A stretch of DNA of 64,000 nucleotides from Comamonas sp. Y33R10-2 (GCF_019355935.1 NZ_CP079925.1:3348001-3412000), one strand, 5' to 3'; shown: positions 52,422 to 62,446, counted from the first letter of the stretch. The notes: a model not told the origin generated them from the letters alone. Translations and numbers: made by a program.

Positions 52422-52500
52422 TGCCCCAGAGGCGCTTTGCGCCTTACCCTTCTGTGCTTCGCGCAGGGGGCGACGTCATCGCCGCGAGCCGGCGCTTTCT
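52422..52500 (+). repeat. Post-stop dispersed element, copy 7 (family A)
   Basis: It starts directly after the stop codon of the STAS-like gene with TGCCCCAGAGGCGC. Hairpin 1 is GGCGC-TTT-GCGCC; the second is an extended CCCT...AGGG stem with an inner TGC/GCA; then GGCGACG and a diverged tail. This is the most divergent copy at its 3' side. Confidence 0.7.
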
Positions 52501-52557
52501 TCAAATTTAATTTGCTTTAGCTCTTGAGGTCGCCCTAGCTTGCCCCATCTGTAAAAG

Positions 52558-53103
52558 ATGGAACAGTTTCACGGTACCACCATCATTAGCGTGCGCCGCC
52601 AAACCCCTGAAGGCGTGCAAGTCGCTATCGGTGGGGATGGTCAGGTCACATTGGGTCACATCGTCATCAAGGGTACGGCGCGCAAGGTGCGCAAGCTCTA
52701 CCACGGCAAGGTGCTGGCGGGTTTTGCAGGCGCAACTGCAGACGCTTTCACGCTGTTTGAGCGCTTTGAGGCTAAGCTAGAAAAGCATCAGGGCAACCTG
52801 ACCCGCGCGGCCATTGAGCTGACCAAGGAGTGGCGCACCGACCGCGTGCTGCGCAAGCTCGAAGCCATGCTGGCTGTGGCGGATGCCACCACCTCTCTCA
52901 TCATTACCGGTAATGGCGATGTTCTGGAGCCCGAACAAGGCATTGTGTCGATTGGCTCCGGCGGTGCTTATGCGCACTCTGCGGCCAAGGCCCTGCTCAA
53001 CAATACCGAGTTGTCCGCTGAAGACATTGTGCGCAAGTCGCTGGAGATTGCGGGCGAGCTATGCATTTACACCAATATGAATCACACGATTGAGACCCTG
53101 TAA
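52558..53103 (+). CDS. hslV: HslV, peptidase subunit of the HslUV protease
   Basis: A 181-residue N-terminal-nucleophile peptidase. The propeptide MEQFHG is removed to expose Thr7 (TTIISVRR) as catalytic residue. GGDGQVTLG and the [16 protein letters not shown] metal-binding region are typical. It forms the proteolytic double ring that degrades misfolded and regulatory proteins with HslU. The gene is 119 bp upstream of hslU; a family B palindrome lies in that gap. Confidence 0.96.
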   Translation: MEQFHGTTIISVRRQTPEGVQVAIGGDGQVTLGHIVIKGTARKVRKLYHGKVLAGFAGATADAFTLFERFEAKLEKHQGNLTRAAIELTKEWRTDRVLRKLEAMLAVADATTSLIITGNGDVLEPEQGIVSIGSGGAYAHSAAKALLNNTELSAEDIVRKSLEIAGELCIYTNMNHTIETL

Positions 53104-53157
53104 GCGTTGGATCAAAAGCGCTGTCTCTAAAACGTTGTATTTGAAACTTTTATTCAT

Positions 53158-53212
53158 CTAATTTAATAGCTGTTAGTCCTTTATTCATAAGCACTATTGG
53201 CCTATTTGACTG
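53158..53212 (+). repeat. Palindromic dispersed element, copy 4 (family B)
   Basis: Between hslV and hslU: AATAGCTGTTAGTCCTTTAT, then TCATAAGCACTATTGGCC and a T-rich end. It closely resembles the minus-oriented copy at 30352-30406. It ends eleven bases before the hslU start codon. Confidence 0.55.
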
Positions 53213-53222
53213 AGAAAATTCA

Positions 53223-54545
53223 ATGTCCTCTGCCATGACTCCCCAGGAGATCGTCTCCGAGCTGGACAAGCACATCGTTGGCCAAAACGGTGCCAAGCGC
53301 GCGGTGTCGATTGCATTGCGTAATCGCTGGCGCCGTCAGCAGGTGCCTGATGGCCTGCGTCAAGAAATCACGCCTAAGAACATTCTGATGATTGGCCCCA
53401 CTGGCGTGGGCAAGACCGAGATTGCGCGCCGCCTAGCTAAGTTGGCTGATGCGCCCTTCATCAAGGTCGAAGCCACCAAGTTCACTGAAGTGGGTTATGT
53501 GGGCAAGGATGTGGATGCCATCATTCGTGATCTGGCCGAGGTAGCTGTCAAGCAGACCCGCGAGTCGGACATGAAGAAGATGCGCGCCCGCGCCGAAGAT
53601 GCGGCCGAAGATCGCATTCTCGATGTACTGGTTCCCCAAGCGCGCACGGCTGAGGCGGCTCCCGATAACACGGCTCGTCAGGTTTTCCGCAAAAAGCTGC
53701 GCGAAGGCCAGCTCGATGACAAGGAAATCGAGATCGACCTTGCCGAGCAACTGCCCCAAGTGCAAATCATGGGTCAGCAGCCGGGCATGGAAGAGATGGC
53801 TGAGCAACTGCGCGGCATGTTCAGCCATATGGGTCAGGAAAAGCGCAAGACCCGCAAGCTGCCTATTAAAGAGGCGCTAAAGCTGCTGACCGACGAAGAA
53901 GCTGCCAAGATGGTCAACGAGGAAGATGCCAAGACCCGCGCCATAGCCAATATGGAGCAAAACGGCATTGTCTTCATCGACGAAATTGACAAAGTGGCCA
54001 CCCGCCAAGAAAGCAGCGGCTCGGACGTCTCGCGTCAAGGCGTGCAGCGTGACTTGCTGCCCTTGGTGGAGGGCACTGCTGTGTCCACCAAATACGGCGT
54101 GGTCAAGACCGATCACATCTTGTTCATTGCCTCGGGTGCTTTTCATCTGTCCAAGCCCAGCGATCTGATTCCCGAGCTGCAGGGGCGCTTCCCCATTCGC
54201 GTGGAATTGGAATCGCTGTCGGTTCAGGACTTCGAAGCAATTCTTATGCAGACTCACGCCTCGCTGGTCAAGCAGTATCAGGCGCTGTTGGCAACCGAGG
54301 GCGTGACGCTGGAGTTCAAACCAGATGGCATCACCCGTCTGGCCTCCATTGCGTTTGATGTAAACGAACGTACTGAGAACATTGGTGCGCGCCGCTTGTC
54401 CACTGTCATGGAGCGTTTGCTGGATGAGGTCAGCTTTGATGCCGTCAAGCTTGCTGGGCAGACCGTGACTATTGATGCTGCTTATGTAGATCAACGTCTA
54501 CAGATGTTGAGTCAAGACGAAGATCTCTCGCGCTTTATTCTTTAA
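53223..54545 (+). CDS. hslU: HslU, ATPase subunit of the HslUV protease
   Basis: A 440-residue AAA+ unfoldase of usual length: Walker A GPTGVGKT at residues 58-65, the pore motif [13 protein letters not shown], the inserted I domain (about 110-245), Walker [10 protein letters not shown], and the sensor region [12 protein letters not shown]. The conserved C-terminus EDLSRFIL enters HslV pockets and activates it. A short AT-rich leader and the family B palindrome precede it. A terminator follows at 54568. Confidence 0.97.
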   Translation: MSSAMTPQEIVSELDKHIVGQNGAKRAVSIALRNRWRRQQVPDGLRQEITPKNILMIGPTGVGKTEIARRLAKLADAPFIKVEATKFTEVGYVGKDVDAIIRDLAEVAVKQTRESDMKKMRARAEDAAEDRILDVLVPQARTAEAAPDNTARQVFRKKLREGQLDDKEIEIDLAEQLPQVQIMGQQPGMEEMAEQLRGMFSHMGQEKRKTRKLPIKEALKLLTDEEAAKMVNEEDAKTRAIANMEQNGIVFIDEIDKVATRQESSGSDVSRQGVQRDLLPLVEGTAVSTKYGVVKTDHILFIASGAFHLSKPSDLIPELQGRFPIRVELESLSVQDFEAILMQTHASLVKQYQALLATEGVTLEFKPDGITRLASIAFDVNERTENIGARRLSTVMERLLDEVSFDAVKLAGQTVTIDAAYVDQRLQMLSQDEDLSRFIL

Positions 54546-54567
54546 GATTTTTAGCGTTTGATACTGG

Positions 54568-54590
54568 CTGCCCGCTTGTGCGGGCAGTTT
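54568..54590 (+). terminator. Terminator after hslU
   Basis: CTGCCCGC (54568-54575) and GCGGGCAG (54580-54587) form a perfect 8-bp stem with a TTGT loop, then TTT. It separates hslVU from the mra cluster. The following 190 bp to the mraZ promoter hold no gene that I can see. Confidence 0.85.
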
Positions 54591-54784
54591 GCATTTGTAG
54601 GAGAGGGCGCTGACTTAAATCAGTTCTTTCCATTGAATTGCTTGGTTTCAATTGACCGCAGCTAATGAGAGTCCACATGCATAGGCTTTGCTAAGTGCTT
54701 GTAAAGGAAGGATATTTTTTTAATATCTCCTTCATTTCTGATTCTAAGTGCTTGATTTCATTGCAAATAATTGTTCGGTCACGT

Positions 54785-54813
54785 TTGAAGCCCCCTGAAA
54801 TTGCTGATACAGT
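54785..54813 (+). promoter_or_regulatory. Candidate promoter of the mra/dcw cluster
   Basis: TTGAAG (54785-54790) and TACAGT (54808-54813) are separated by 17 bp, each matching four of six consensus bases. The predicted start would fall among the MraZ-like repeats, about 80 bases before mraZ. Confidence 0.45.
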
Positions 54814-54845
54814 GCAAAAAAGTGCAATTAAGTGGTGAAAGTTGC
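54811..54845 (+). promoter_or_regulatory. Probable MraZ operator: three or four repeats with 10-bp period
   Basis: AGTGC-AAAAA, AGTGC-AATTA and AGTGG-TGAAA follow each other in exact 10-bp steps at 54811, 54821 and 54831, and GTTGC at 54841 is a weaker fourth unit. MraZ in other bacteria binds short GTG-type repeats spaced by five bases upstream of its own gene. The position next to the promoter supports autorepression of the cluster. Confidence 0.65.
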
Positions 54846-54899
54846 CCTCATGCCTATTTTTTAGGAATGAGTGGCTCCAAATGACCGGAGTAATTAGCC

Positions 54900-55328
54900 G
54901 TGTTTCAAGGGGCGTCTTCGTTAAATATCGATGGAAAGGGGCGGCTGTCTGTGCCGACCCGGCATCGTGACGCGCTTTTATCCATGGCTGAAGGCCAAGT
55001 CACTTTCACCAAGCATCCCGATGGTTGCCTGTTGCTGTTTCCTCGTCCTGAGTGGCTGCAGTTTCGCGAGCGTGTCTCCAAGCTGCCGATTACTGCTCAG
55101 TGGTGGAAGCGCATTTTTTTGGGTAACGCGATGGATGTAGACATGGACGCGACCGGCCGACTGCTGATCTCGCCCGAGTTACGTGAGGCTACAGGTCTGA
55201 CCAAGGAGGTCTTGATGCTGGGCATGGGGGCGCATTTCGAGGTTTGGGATAAGACCACCTATGAGATGCGCGAAGCGGAAGCACGCCAGCAACCGATGCC
55301 GGCGGCTTTCCAAGATTTTGTTTTGTAG
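54900..55328 (+). CDS. mraZ: MraZ, transcriptional regulator of the mra/dcw cluster
   Basis: A 142-residue protein with two AbrB-like beta domains: the first with [18 protein letters not shown] (D-x-K-G-R), the second with [17 protein letters not shown]. It forms ring-shaped oligomers and represses its own operon. The start is GTG 54900, with GGAG nine bases ahead. It is the first gene of the cluster, followed by rsmH after nine bases. Tandem 10-bp repeats that should be its operator lie at 54811-54845. Confidence 0.95.
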   Translation: MFQGASSLNIDGKGRLSVPTRHRDALLSMAEGQVTFTKHPDGCLLLFPRPEWLQFRERVSKLPITAQWWKRIFLGNAMDVDMDATGRLLISPELREATGLTKEVLMLGMGAHFEVWDKTTYEMREAEARQQPMPAAFQDFVL

Positions 55329-55337
55329 GAAGAGCTT

Positions 55338-56267
55338 GTGAATCAGCCGTTGCAACATATCACCGTCTTGCTTGACGAGGCCGTAGATGCCTTGTTGGGG
55401 GGCGCTGCCCAGCCGCCTGCGGGCCAATGGGTGGATGCAACGTTCGGTCGGGGAGGTCATTCCCGGCTCATATTGCAAAAATTAGGGCCGGATGGCCAGT
55501 TGATTGCGTTCGATAAAGATCTGGACGCAATCGCTGAAGCGGCGCGCATCACCGATGCGCGTTTTTCGATTCGGCATCAAGGGTTTAGTCACCTCAATGA
55601 ACTGCCCGAGGGCAGCGTGCAAGGAATTTTGATGGATCTGGGGATCAGTTCACCCCAGATTGACAACCCAGACCGGGGCTTTAGCTTTCGCTTTGATGGC
55701 CCTCTCGATATGCGCATGGACACTACCCGTGGCCAAAGCGTTGCCGAGTGGCTGGAAGAAGCTGAAGTGCAGCAAATTGCGGAGGTGATACGTGACTACG
55801 GCGAAGAACGGTTTGCTGGCCCTATTGCAAAGGCGATTGTTGCTAGGCGCGAAAGCCAGGGCCCATTGCGCACCACCGGCGAGCTTTCCCAACTCGTGGC
55901 TGGTCAGGTCCGCACGCGTGAAGCCGGGCAGAACCCGGCGACACGGACCTTCCAGGCTCTTCGGATTTTCATCAACGCTGAACTCCAGGAGCTTGAACAA
56001 GCGCTAGAAGCAAGCCTGCGCGTGCTGGCTCCCGGTGGGCGTTTAGCGGTGATTAGCTTTCACTCGTTGGAAGACCGTATCGTCAAGCAGTTCATCGCCA
56101 AGCACTCCAAAGAGGTCTATGACCGCCGTGCTCCGTTTGCCCTGCCCACGCCCATGCGCTTGAAAGCGCTCGATCGCATCAAGCCCAGCGCTACGGAAGT
56201 GACAGGCAACCCGCGTTCACGCTCTGCGGTGATGCGTGTGGCCGAGCGCACCGAGGTGCCTGCATGA
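55338..56267 (+). CDS. rsmH: 16S rRNA (cytosine-1402-N4) methyltransferase
   Basis: A 309-residue SAM-dependent methyltransferase (former MraW): [13 protein letters not shown], the SAM motif [14 protein letters not shown], the acidic [10 protein letters not shown] and the C-terminal [15 protein letters not shown]. It methylates C1402 in the ribosomal P site. The start is GTG 55338 with an AGGAAGAG site. It lies between mraZ and ftsL as in most Gram-negative bacteria. Confidence 0.95.
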   Translation: MNQPLQHITVLLDEAVDALLGGAAQPPAGQWVDATFGRGGHSRLILQKLGPDGQLIAFDKDLDAIAEAARITDARFSIRHQGFSHLNELPEGSVQGILMDLGISSPQIDNPDRGFSFRFDGPLDMRMDTTRGQSVAEWLEEAEVQQIAEVIRDYGEERFAGPIAKAIVARRESQGPLRTTGELSQLVAGQVRTREAGQNPATRTFQALRIFINAELQELEQALEASLRVLAPGGRLAVISFHSLEDRIVKQFIAKHSKEVYDRRAPFALPTPMRLKALDRIKPSATEVTGNPRSRSAVMRVAERTEVPA

Positions 56268-56310
56268 TGCATCGCCATGCCGCTATGTGCATGGCTGCGG
56301 GAGGGCTGCC

Positions 56311-56598
56311 TTGCTGCGCGTAAACCTGCTGCTGCTGCTGGCGGTGATGGTGAGTGCCATTTTTCTGGTGCACACCCAGTATGAGTCGCGTCGGCTTTTT
56401 ACGGAGCTTGATCGTGCCGAGACTGAGTCGCGTCGTTTAGCGACGGACCAGTTGCGGCTGCAAGTAGAAAAACGTGCGCAGGCCACGCCCCAGCGCATCG
56501 AGACGCTGGCGCGTGACAAGCTGCAGATGAAGCAGGCGTCGCCTGCGATTACTCAATATGTGCAGGAAAGCTCCGCTCAAGGAGCTGTAGTGCAATGA
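56311..56598 (+). CDS. ftsL: Cell division protein FtsL
   Basis: A 95-residue bitopic membrane protein: a very short cytoplasmic end, one transmembrane helix (about residues 3-22) and a periplasmic leucine-zipper-like coiled coil (LFTELDRAETESRRLATDQL). I place the start at TTG 56311, because GGGAGGG lies five bases ahead of it and the protein then begins LLRVNLLLLL like its relatives; there is no in-frame ATG. It recruits, with FtsB and FtsQ, the septal synthase FtsWI. It overlaps ftsI by four bases. Confidence 0.85.
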   Translation: MLRVNLLLLLAVMVSAIFLVHTQYESRRLFTELDRAETESRRLATDQLRLQVEKRAQATPQRIETLARDKLQMKQASPAITQYVQESSAQGAVVQ

Positions 56599-58343
56599 CG
56601 CGCAGTGTTCTCTACACCACCAGCCCTTTGCTGGCATCCAAAACCCCTATGTGGCGCAGCAAATTTATTGTTGCGGCTTTGGCTGTGGGTTTTGTGGGGC
56701 TGGGCGCGCGCGCGGCCTATGTGCAGGTGTTTGCGAATGATTTCTTCAAGCGTCAAGGCTTGGTACGCTTTGCGCGTACGCTTGAATTACCCGCTAACCG
56801 TGGCCGTTTGCTGGATCGCAATGGCTTGATTTTGGCCTCTAGCGTGCCAGCTGCCAGTATCTGGGCTATTCCTGAAGATCTGGATCTGAAGGATCCCGAG
56901 ATTCAGGCCAAGCTCAAGGATGTGGCCAAGCTCATGGACATGCCCATGCGCGCTTTGATGGAGAAGCTCGACGTTGAAGACAAGAGCTTTGTCTGGGTCA
57001 AGCGTCAGCTGGACTGGGATGTAGGTCAGAAGATTGTGGCGCTCAACATCAAGGGCATCTACAACCGCAAAGAATACAAGCGCCAGTATCCAGAAGGTGA
57101 GTCCGCTGCGCACATCGTGGGCTTTACCAATGTGGAAGACCATGGTCAAGAAGGCATGGAGCTGGCTTTTGATAAGGAGCTGGCAGGCAAGGCTGGGTCA
57201 CGTCGCGTTATCAAGGACCGCATGGGGCGCGTGGTTGAAGGCGTGGGCGAGGAAGTGCCGCCGCAGGATGGTCAGGACATTCAGCTGTCCATCGACAGCA
57301 AGGTTCAGTACTACGCCTACCAAAAACTCAAACAGCAAGTGCATGAGCAAAAGGCCAAGGCAGGCAGTGTGGTGGTCATGGATGCCCATACCGGCGAGCT
57401 GCTGGCGTTGGCCAACTACCCCAGCTACGACCCAGGCCACCGCAAGAATTTAACGGGTGAACAGCTGCGCAATCGCGCGCTTACCGACACGTTTGAGCCC
57501 GGCTCGACGATGAAGCCGATTACCGTTGCTGCGGCGCTGGAGCTCAAGCGAGTCAAGCCCTCCACCATTATTGATACCGCACCCGGCCGCTATACGGTGA
57601 CGGGCTCCACCATTACCGACACGCATAACTATGGCGCGTTGTCGGTGGAAGGTGTGATCCAGAAGTCCAGTAACGTGGGCGCGACTAAGGTGGCGCAAAA
57701 GCTCTCATCGCAGGAAATGTGGGAGTACTTCAGCGCACTGGGATTTGGTCAAAAGCCGCAAATTCAGTTCCCCGGCGCTGTATCCGGTCGCCTGCGAGCT
57801 TGGAAGACTTGGAAACCTATCGAGCACGCCACCATGTCTTATGGCTATGGCCTGTCGGCTTCGCTGTTTCAGATGGCGCGTTCGTACACAGTGTTCTCCA
57901 ATAATGGCAACGTCATTCCATCCACAATTTTGAAAACGGCTGATTTGCCTGTGGGCGTGCGCGTGATCTCCAAAGAAAATGCAGCCGCTGTGCTGCATAT
58001 GTTGCGTTTGGCGGCTGGTCCCGGCGGTACGGGACAAAAGGCTCAGCCAGAGGGCTACACCATTGGCGGCAAGTCAGGTACGGCCCGTAAGCAAGTGGGT
58101 AAAAGCTATGCCGCAGGCAAGTACCGTGCTTGGTTTACTGGCATCGCCCCCATCGACAAGCCTCGCATCATCGTGGCCGTGATGGTCGATGAGCCCAGTG
58201 CAGGCTCTTACTACGGCGGCACTGTGGCCGGTCCCGTGTTTGCCGATGTGGTTCAGCAAACCCTGCGTTTTATGGGCGTTCAGCCTGACAAGGAAGTGAA
58301 ACCTCTGATTGTGGCTGCGCCACCTGAGGAGCCTGTGCTATGA
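56595..58343 (+). CDS. ftsI: FtsI, septal peptidoglycan transpeptidase (PBP3)
   Basis: A 582-residue class B penicillin-binding protein: one transmembrane helix (about 23-42), the non-catalytic dimerisation region starting at RTLELPANRGRLLDRNG, and the transpeptidase domain with S304-T-M-K307, the S358-S-N360 motif and K493-S-G-T496. It cross-links septal peptidoglycan together with FtsW. ATGA overlaps link it to ftsL and to murE. All active-site motifs are intact. Confidence 0.96.
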   Translation: MTRSVLYTTSPLLASKTPMWRSKFIVAALAVGFVGLGARAAYVQVFANDFFKRQGLVRFARTLELPANRGRLLDRNGLILASSVPAASIWAIPEDLDLKDPEIQAKLKDVAKLMDMPMRALMEKLDVEDKSFVWVKRQLDWDVGQKIVALNIKGIYNRKEYKRQYPEGESAAHIVGFTNVEDHGQEGMELAFDKELAGKAGSRRVIKDRMGRVVEGVGEEVPPQDGQDIQLSIDSKVQYYAYQKLKQQVHEQKAKAGSVVVMDAHTGELLALANYPSYDPGHRKNLTGEQLRNRALTDTFEPGSTMKPITVAAALELKRVKPSTIIDTAPGRYTVTGSTITDTHNYGALSVEGVIQKSSNVGATKVAQKLSSQEMWEYFSALGFGQKPQIQFPGAVSGRLRAWKTWKPIEHATMSYGYGLSASLFQMARSYTVFSNNGNVIPSTILKTADLPVGVRVISKENAAAVLHMLRLAAGPGGTGQKAQPEGYTIGGKSGTARKQVGKSYAAGKYRAWFTGIAPIDKPRIIVAVMVDEPSAGSYYGGTVAGPVFADVVQQTLRFMGVQPDKEVKPLIVAAPPEEPVL

Positions 58344-59845
58344 GCACTTTGATTCAAACATTGAACAATGCAGCCGAGGCCGTGGCCTGGCTGCGCGCCC
58401 GTGTGCAGGGCGATCTGCAAACGGATAGCCGTAAAGTCAAAGCGGGCGATGCCTTTATCGCTTGGCCCGGCGCTGCCACTGATGGTCGTGCCTATGTCGC
58501 CAAAGCGCTGGAGCTGGGCGCTGCCGCTGTTTTGGTAGAAGCTGAGGGTCTTGAAGCCTTTGATTTGAGTAGCGACAAGGTTGCGGGTCTCAAGGGATTA
58601 AAAGCCGCAACTGGCCTGATTGCTGACGAATGGTTTGCCCACCCCAGCCGCGAGCTGGATGTGTTGGCCGTGACGGGTACCAATGGCAAAACTACCACGG
58701 CTTGGTGGCTGGCTCACGCACTATCAAAAGTGAAGCTGAATGCCCGCGCAGGTTGTGCGCTAGTGGGTACTTTGGGCGTGGGCGTGCCGCCAGCACTCGA
58801 ATCGACGGGTATGACCACGCCTGACCCGGTGCTGTTGCAGCGCGTCTTTCGCAGCTATGCCGATCAAGGTTTGGCTGCTTGCGCGATTGAGGCATCGTCT
58901 ATTGGCATTGCAGAGCACCGCATGGATGGCAGCAAGATCCGTGTGGCGCTGTTTACCAACTTCACGCAAGACCATCTGGACTACCACGGCAGCATGGATG
59001 CTTATTGGCAGGCTAAGGCCCAGTTGTTTGAATGGCCAGGTCTGCAGGCTGCGGTTGTGAATATTGATGATGCCTATGGCGCCAAGCTGTGGGCTAAGTT
59101 GCAGGCCAAGCCGCTCGATGTGTGGAGTGTTTCCATTCAAGGTCCGGCGCGCCTGCAGGCCAAGGATATTGGTCTGGGCTCTCAAGGCTTGAACTTCACG
59201 GTGCTGGAGGCGGGTCACAGCTTGCGCATGAATACGCGCTTGGTGGGGCAATACAACGTCTCTAATTTGCTGGGCGTGCTGGCTACCTTGCGCAGCCTAG
59301 GTCTGTCGCTGGAAGACGCTGTGGCCGCCTGCGCGGATCTAGAGCCCGTGCCCGGGCGCATGCAGCAAATTGCCAAGCCCGGTCAGCCGTTGGTTGCCGT
59401 AGATTACGCACACACGCCAGACGCGCTTGAAAAAGCTCTGCGGGCACTGCAGCCAGCGGCGCAGCAGCGCCAAGGCAAGCTGTGGTGCGTGTTTGGCTGC
59501 GGCGGTGACCGTGACAACAGCAAGCGTCCCTTGATGGGACAAGCCGCGCAGGCGAATGCCGACAGCGTGCTGGTGACCAGCGATAACCCGCGCAGCGAGC
59601 ACCCCGAAACCATCATCGAGCAGATTTTGAGCGGTATGCAGCCAGGCGCTGCATTGCATGTTAAGGCCGACCGCGGGGCGGCCATTGCCCACGCTATTGC
59701 TCATGCTGATGCGCAAGACGTGGTGCTGATTGCAGGCAAGGGCCATGAGGATTACCAAGAGACGAATGGCGCTCGCCAGCCGTTCTCTGATATGGCTGAA
59801 GCGCAAAAAGCGTTAGAAGCCCGTGAAGGAAAGATACGGTCATGA
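58340..59845 (+). CDS. murE: UDP-MurNAc-tripeptide ligase (meso-diaminopimelate-adding)
   Basis: A 501-residue Mur ligase with the ATP-binding motif GTNGKTT at residues 113-119, the QDHLDYHG segment and the DNPRSE motif that marks enzymes adding meso-diaminopimelate rather than lysine. It carries out the third amino-acid addition to the peptidoglycan precursor in the cytoplasm. It overlaps ftsI and murF by four bases each, so translation through the cluster is coupled. The dapF gene that makes its substrate lies 12 kb upstream. Confidence 0.96.
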   Translation: MSTLIQTLNNAAEAVAWLRARVQGDLQTDSRKVKAGDAFIAWPGAATDGRAYVAKALELGAAAVLVEAEGLEAFDLSSDKVAGLKGLKAATGLIADEWFAHPSRELDVLAVTGTNGKTTTAWWLAHALSKVKLNARAGCALVGTLGVGVPPALESTGMTTPDPVLLQRVFRSYADQGLAACAIEASSIGIAEHRMDGSKIRVALFTNFTQDHLDYHGSMDAYWQAKAQLFEWPGLQAAVVNIDDAYGAKLWAKLQAKPLDVWSVSIQGPARLQAKDIGLGSQGLNFTVLEAGHSLRMNTRLVGQYNVSNLLGVLATLRSLGLSLEDAVAACADLEPVPGRMQQIAKPGQPLVAVDYAHTPDALEKALRALQPAAQQRQGKLWCVFGCGGDRDNSKRPLMGQAAQANADSVLVTSDNPRSEHPETIIEQILSGMQPGAALHVKADRGAAIAHAIAHADAQDVVLIAGKGHEDYQETNGARQPFSDMAEAQKALEAREGKIRS

Positions 59846-61272
59846 TGACCTTGCAAAAAGCGCTGGAGCTGATCCAGACGCATATCCCCCAAGCCCGCCT
59901 GATTGGCGACGGCAAGATTGCGCTGGCACGCGTGCATACCGATACGCGCACGCTGCAAATCGGGGATTTATTCGTGGCCCTGAAGGGTGAGCGCTTTGAT
60001 GCGCATGACTTTTTGCCGCAGGCGCAAGCCTCGGGCGCAGTGGCAGCTCTGGCCAGTCATGGTCTGGCGCAAGCAGGCTTGTCCGGCATCGAAGTGCCAG
60101 ATACCTTGCTGGCGCTGGGCGCATTGGCCCGCGCATGGCGCGCCCAGTTTGAGTTGCCGCTGATTGCCGTGACGGGCAGCAATGGCAAGACCACCGTGAC
60201 GCAAATGATTGCCTCCATTTTTCGCACGCATGTGGGCGGCGCGGGTGATGCGGCGCTGGCCACGCGTGGCAATTTCAACAACTCCATTGGCATGCCGCTG
60301 AACTTGCTGCGCATGTCGGGCGAGCACCGCATTGCCGTGCTGGAAATGGGCATGAACCACCCCGGCGAAATCGCCGAGCTGGCGGCTATTGGCCAGCCCA
60401 CGGCGGCCTTGGTCAACAACGCCCAGCGTGAGCACCAAGAGTTCATGCACACGGTGGAAGCCGTGGCGCGTGAAAACGGCTCGGTTCTGAGTTTTCTGCC
60501 CAAGGACGGCGTTGCCATCTTCCCTGCAGGTGATGAATACACGCCGCTGTGGACGGAACTGGCTGCTGGGCGCCCTTGCCTGATGTTTGGTGAAGCCGCC
60601 GATGGCGCGCAGGTTTTTGCCACGGATGTGACATGGCAAAACGGTGCATGGAGCTTTGTGCTGCACACGCCGCAAGGCAGTGCTGGCGTGCAGCTGCATA
60701 TTGCCGGTCGCCACAACGTGCTCAATGCACTGGCCTCGGCCGCTTGCGCCCATGCCGCAGGCGTGTCGCTGCTGGCGATTGCGCAGGGCCTGTCTGGTTT
60801 TGAGCCGGTCACCGGCCGCTCGCGTGCGCTGGCCGTACAGATCAACGGCCAAAGCGTGACTGTGGTGGACGACACCTATAACGCCAATCCTGATTCCGTG
60901 GCGGCAGCCATTGCCGTGCTGGCCGAGCTGCCCGCACCGCGCCTGCTGGCGTTGGGTGATATGGGTGAGGTGGGTGATAACGGCCCGCAGTTTCACTCTG
61001 AAGCCGGTGCTTTAGCCAAGCAGGCCGGTATTAAATATATGTACACGCTGGGCGCAAAAAGCGCATTTGCTGCTACTGCTTTTGGCAGTGGCGCTCAGCA
61101 TTTTGAGAGCATGACGGCCTTGCAAAAGGCCGCGTGCGAGGTTTTGCCCCAAGTGGGCTCGGTGTTGGTTAAAGGTTCGCGGTTCATGAAGATGGAGCAA
61201 GTGGTGCAGGCTGTGCAAGCCTTTGCAGATAAAGAGCAGGGCGCCTGCAAGGAGAACACTCCATGCTGCTAA
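59842..61272 (+). CDS. murF: UDP-MurNAc-tripeptide--D-alanyl-D-alanine ligase
   Basis: A 476-residue Mur ligase with GSNGKTT at residues 112-118, the MGMNHPGEI segment, NNAQREHQE and the [10 protein letters not shown] motif specific for MurF. It attaches D-Ala-D-Ala to complete the UDP-MurNAc-pentapeptide. It starts with two ATG codons at the murE overlap (59842) and its 3' end overlaps mraY by ten bases. Confidence 0.96.
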   Translation: MMTLQKALELIQTHIPQARLIGDGKIALARVHTDTRTLQIGDLFVALKGERFDAHDFLPQAQASGAVAALASHGLAQAGLSGIEVPDTLLALGALARAWRAQFELPLIAVTGSNGKTTVTQMIASIFRTHVGGAGDAALATRGNFNNSIGMPLNLLRMSGEHRIAVLEMGMNHPGEIAELAAIGQPTAALVNNAQREHQEFMHTVEAVARENGSVLSFLPKDGVAIFPAGDEYTPLWTELAAGRPCLMFGEAADGAQVFATDVTWQNGAWSFVLHTPQGSAGVQLHIAGRHNVLNALASAACAHAAGVSLLAIAQGLSGFEPVTGRSRALAVQINGQSVTVVDDTYNANPDSVAAAIAVLAELPAPRLLALGDMGEVGDNGPQFHSEAGALAKQAGIKYMYTLGAKSAFAATAFGSGAQHFESMTALQKAACEVLPQVGSVLVKGSRFMKMEQVVQAVQAFADKEQGACKENTPCC

Positions 61273-62441
61273 TGCTCGCTCAATGGCTACAAGGCCTTTC
61301 GCCCGATTTCGGTTTTCTGCGTGTCTTCCAGTACCTGACGCTGCGCGCCGTGTTGGCCGCTGTCACGGCTTTGTTGATTGGTCTGATCGTCGGCCCCAAG
61401 GCCATTCGCATGTTGACCTCGCTCAAGATCGGTCAGCCCGTGCGCGGTTACGGCATGGAGACCCACTTGGTCAAAAGTGGCACCCCCACTATGGGTGGTG
61501 TGCTGATTTTGTTCTCTATCGCTGTTTCCACCTTGCTGTGGTTTGACCTGTCGAATCGCTTTGTCTGGATCGTGCTGCTGGTCACGCTAGGCTTTGGTGC
61601 GATTGGCTGGGTCGACGACTGGCGCAAGGTCGTCAACAAAGACCCCGAGGGCATGCGCTCGGGCGAGAAGTATTTCTGGCAGTCCGTCATCGGCCTGCTG
61701 GCTGCGCTGTATTTGGTGTTCTGCATTTCAGAGAACAACAACGCTGAAGTTTTCGGCTTGTTTGTCTCTTGGGTGCAGTCCGGCTTCTCCATGGATTTGC
61801 CGCCCAAGGCGGGCCTGATGGTGCCGTTCTTCAAGGAAGTCAGCTATCCGCTGGGCGTGCTGGGCTTTATCGTCATGACCTATCTGGTCATCGTGGGCGC
61901 CAGCAATGCGGTCAATCTGACTGACGGTTTGGATGGTCTGGCCATCATGCCGGTCATCATGGTCGGCACGGCGCTGGGGATTTTTGCCTATGTGACAGGG
62001 AATGCCACTTACGCCAAGTACCTGCTGTTCCCCAGCATTCCCGGCACCGGTGAGCTGATGGTGTTTTGCGGTGCCATGGCCGGTGCGGGTCTGGCCTTTC
62101 TCTGGTTTAACGCCCACCCCGCGCAGGTGTTCATGGGCGACGTGGGTGCACTGGCGCTGGGTGCGGCATTGGGCACCATCGCCGTGATCGTGCGCCAGGA
62201 AATTGTGCTGGCCATCATGGGCGGCATCTTTGTGGCTGAAGCCGTCTCGGTGATGCTGCAGGTGACTTACTTCAAATACACCAAGAAGCGCTATGGCGAA
62301 GGCCGACGCCTCTTGAAGATGGCCCCGCTGCACCACCACTTTGAAAAGAGCGGCTGGAAGGAAACGCAGGTTGTGACCCGCTTTTGGATCATCACCATGC
62401 TGCTGTGCCTGCTGGGGCTGTCTACCCTGAAGCTGAGGTAG
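61263..62441 (+). CDS. mraY: Phospho-MurNAc-pentapeptide transferase
   Basis: A 392-residue inner-membrane enzyme with about ten helices. The [10 protein letters not shown] stretch, the GWVDDWRK aspartates, the [16 protein letters not shown] block and the C-terminal [12 protein letters not shown] loop are hallmarks of MraY. It transfers phospho-MurNAc-pentapeptide to undecaprenyl phosphate, making lipid I. It overlaps murF and is followed by murD after five bases. Confidence 0.96.
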   Translation: MLLMLAQWLQGLSPDFGFLRVFQYLTLRAVLAAVTALLIGLIVGPKAIRMLTSLKIGQPVRGYGMETHLVKSGTPTMGGVLILFSIAVSTLLWFDLSNRFVWIVLLVTLGFGAIGWVDDWRKVVNKDPEGMRSGEKYFWQSVIGLLAALYLVFCISENNNAEVFGLFVSWVQSGFSMDLPPKAGLMVPFFKEVSYPLGVLGFIVMTYLVIVGASNAVNLTDGLDGLAIMPVIMVGTALGIFAYVTGNATYAKYLLFPSIPGTGELMVFCGAMAGAGLAFLWFNAHPAQVFMGDVGALALGAALGTIAVIVRQEIVLAIMGGIFVAEAVSVMLQVTYFKYTKKRYGEGRRLLKMAPLHHHFEKSGWKETQVVTRFWIITMLLCLLGLSTLKLR

Positions 62442-62446
62442 TCGCC

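Noticed and set aside
56236..56310. N-terminal 25-residue extension of ftsL in frame
   Set aside because: It lies within the end of rsmH and has no ribosome-binding site, whereas GGGAGGG precedes TTG 56311 at normal spacing.
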